Assembly: GCA_905233255.1 (NCBI GenBank)
Contig: CAJOCN010000018.1
Coordinates: 1-34,041, forward strand
Direction: 5' to 3'
From: Paludibacteraceae bacterium
Lineage (GTDB): Bacteria; Bacteroidota; Bacteroidia; Bacteroidales; Paludibacteraceae
DNA length: 34,041 bases
Below, one piece after another: positions 32,890-34,041 of this stretch. A program made the position numbers and the translations under genes. The first letter of the stretch is position 1. The number at the start of each line of letters is the position of its first letter. The notes under the pieces were generated by a model. That model was not told the DNA's origin. It saw only the letters and a list, made by a program, of their open reading frames with translations, and did not search any database.

Positions 32890-33693
32890 TTATTTAGGCT
32901 GGCGGCCGATGTAGGCTAAGATACCTCCATCCACATACAGTATCTGTCCGTTCACGGCATCGGAGGCGTGACTCGCCAGGAACACCGCCGGTGCGCCGAG
33001 CTCATCCGGCTCGAGCCAGCGGCCCGCAGGGGTCTTGGCGCAGATGAACGCGTCGAACGGATGACGGCTTCCGTCGGGCTGTGGCTCGCGCAGCGGAGCC
33101 GTCTGCGGCGTAGCGATATAACCCGGACCCAGACCGTTGCACTGGATGTTATACTCGCCGTACTCCGAGCAGATGTTACGGGTCAGCATCTTCAGACCGC
33201 CTTTCGCTGCCGCATAAGCGCTGACCGTCTCGCGACCGAGCTCCGACATCATCGAGCAGATATTGATGATCTTGCCCTCGCGCCGCTCCATCATCTCCGG
33301 CAGCACCGCTGCGCTCACGATATACGGAGCCACGAGGTCGATGTCGATCACCTGCTGGAAATCCGCCCGCTTCATCTCGTGCATCGGGATGCGCTTGATG
33401 ATACCGGCGTTGTTGACGAGGATATGGATGGGGCCCACCTCTTGGTGGATGCGCTCCACCAGGGCTTTGACCGCCACCTCGTCCGTCACATCGCACACGT
33501 ATCCGTGCGCGTTCTTTATTCCTTCCGCGCGATAGAGCTCCATCGCCTTATCGATAGCCTCTTGGCTGCGGGCGTTAAAAATGATGTTCTCGGCGCCGGC
33601 CTGCGCATACGCTTTCGCAATCGCAAAACCGATTCCATAACATGCGCCCGTCACCCAGGCGTTCTTGCCTTCCAAACTGAATAGATTTTTCAT
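32890..33693 (-). CDS. SDR dehydrogenase, gluconate 5-dehydrogenase/KduD type
   Basis: Short-chain dehydrogenase, probably interconverting a keto-deoxy-uronate or 5-ketogluconate with its alcohol. The cofactor loop is TGACYGIGFA (about 15-24), NNAGI is present, the catalytic set is Ser in NICSMMS with YAAAK, and the end ILYVDGGILAYIGRQPK is typical of the Bacteroidales group beside DUF4861. ATG 33693 is chosen: the longer frame begins with a TTG that is part of the -7 element. That gives 267 residues. Together with DUF4861 it suggests catabolism of unsaturated uronates from pectin or a similar glycan; the exact substrate is open. Confidence 0.88.
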   Translation of the reverse strand: MKNLFSLEGKNAWVTGACYGIGFAIAKAYAQAGAENIIFNARSQEAIDKAMELYRAEGIKNAHGYVCDVTDEVAVKALVERIHQEVGPIHILVNNAGIIKRIPMHEMKRADFQQVIDIDLVAPYIVSAAVLPEMMERREGKIINICSMMSELGRETVSAYAAAKGGLKMLTRNICSEYGEYNIQCNGLGPGYIATPQTAPLREPQPDGSRHPFDAFICAKTPAGRWLEPDELGAPAVFLASHASDAVNGQILYVDGGILAYIGRQPK

Positions 33694-33708
33694 ATTCAAA
33701 TTTGCCTG

Positions 33709-33740
33709 CAAATTTACTGCTTTTTTTTGATATATGCAAA
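33709..33740 (-). promoter_or_regulatory. Promoter of the kduD-like gene
   Basis: Minus strand: TTTG (33737-33740), 20 bases, TAAATTTG (33709-33716); about 16 bases of leader to the ATG at 33693. The -33 box lies within the T-run of the upstream terminator. Confidence 0.82.
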
Positions 33741-33768
33741 AAAAAATCGCCCCGAAGAGCGATTTTTT
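33741..33768 (-). terminator. Intrinsic terminator with TTCG loop
   Basis: Minus strand: ATCGCTC, TTCG, GGGCGAT with A-run before and a run of nine T after (33738-33766 region). A textbook intrinsic terminator for the gene ending at 33864, with the 93-bp element between stop and terminator. Confidence 0.85.
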
Positions 33769-33769
33769 T

Positions 33770-33862
33770 AAACCCCACCCGACCTGAGGTCGGGAGGCGA
33801 AAGGCTAAAGGTTATTGGCTAAAGGAACTCTCCTCCCCTTGAGGGGAGGCTGGGTGGGGTTT
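33770..33862. mobile_element. 93-bp element with 11-bp terminal inverted repeats (MITE- or REP-like)
   Basis: The ends are AAACCCCACCC (33770-33780) and GGGTGGGGTTT (33852-33862), a perfect inverted pair. Inside are two more palindromes: CCGACCTGAGGTCGG and CCTCCCCTTGAGGGGAGG. It holds no coding frame. It ends one base before the stop codon of the gene at the right edge. A relative of its right half lies inside parC (22623-22656). Confidence 0.65.
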
Positions 33863-33863
33863 C

Positions 33864-34041
33864 TTAATGTTGCTGATCATACTCAGCACCACAAACTTTC
33901 CATAAGTACGCCCGCATGGTGCGCTTGCCGCCGGAGGTGTTGAGCTGGGCAGCGAAGTTCTCCTGATCCTCGGTGACCTTCATCAGGTCCTTGGCGCGGG
34001 TCTTCACCATCGCTGCCACCTCGGTGAAACGGGTGTGGAGA
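33864..34041 (-). CDS. C-terminal end of an unrecognised gene, cut by the right edge
   Basis: The minus strand is open from the window end to a TAA at 33864-33866, 58 codons, reading LHTRFTEVAAMVKTRAKDL and ending KRTMRAYLWKVCGAEYDQQH. Codon choice is like that of the neighbouring genes (many third-position C or G), and the other two frames are not credible, so I take it as real coding. I do not recognise the family. It is followed by the 93-bp element and an intrinsic terminator, so it ends a transcript. Confidence 0.7.
   Translation of the reverse strand, partial: LHTRFTEVAAMVKTRAKDLMKVTEDQENFAAQLNTSGGKRTMRAYLWKVCGAEYDQQH

Noticed and set aside
33694..33711. Upstream TTG start for the kduD-like gene
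   Set aside because: It is part of the -7 element TAAATTTG.

Overview
This window is chromosomal DNA of a member of the Bacteroidales (phylum Bacteroidota). The evidence is a SusC/SusD pair, promoters of the Bacteroidota type (TTTG or TTG, 20 bases, then TAnnTTTG), almost no Shine-Dalgarno sequences, a Bacteroidota-type LptE, a DUF5063 gene next to a 3'-5' exonuclease, and DUF4861 beside a KduD-like dehydrogenase. Genus and species cannot be fixed by eye. I see no phage, insertion sequence with transposase, CRISPR array or rRNA.

Layout. 1-6930 (minus): the end of a pectin-type polysaccharide utilization locus, read susC, susD, pectate lyase; the pectate lyase runs off the left edge and is frameshifted. 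7007-12127 (minus): an apparent operon wza, wzc (tyrosine autokinase), topB. 12215-13972 (plus): a sigma-54-type AAA+ activator without sensor domain, coupled to lptE. 14012-16993 (minus): an OmpA/LysM porin, a CAU-anticodon tRNA (probably Ile2) five bases behind it, a hairpin, and a second OmpA-domain protein. 17030-22014 (plus): pta, ackA, a GH13 enzyme and a UbiA-family prenyltransferase. 21987-25462 (minus): a 54-residue membrane protein, parC and maf, coupled; maf overlaps the prenyltransferase tail to tail. 25488-27773 (minus): an exported coiled-coil protein, upp and dprA, all with overlapping stop and start codons. 27759-30645 (plus): DUF5063, 3'-5' exonuclease, alkaline phosphatase. 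30671-34041 (minus): an unrecognised gene end, a KduD-like dehydrogenase, a DUF4861 lipoprotein and a secreted modular protein.

How the genes fit together. Both ends point to pectin and uronic-acid use: pectate lyase and SusCD at the left, KduD-like and DUF4861 at the right. The middle is housekeeping: acetate production (pta-ackA), DNA topology (topB, parC), DNA uptake (dprA), uracil salvage (upp) and envelope building (lptE, wza/wzc, OmpA proteins).

No classical defence or mobile system is visible. The most unusual material is small-scale. (1) Tandem 7-8 bp A/T-rich repeats fill many spacers inside operons, right before start codons, and one supplies a GTG start. (2) A palindromic -33 extension (TTTGCATATATGCAAA) recurs in promoters, and in one place serves two divergent promoters. 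(3) A 93-bp element with 11-bp terminal inverted repeats lies at 33770-33862, and a related sequence is read in frame inside the ParC tail. (4) A ~103-nt imperfect hairpin fills the kduD-DUF4861 spacer. (5) ParC ends in QLDLF, the consensus sliding-clamp-binding peptide.
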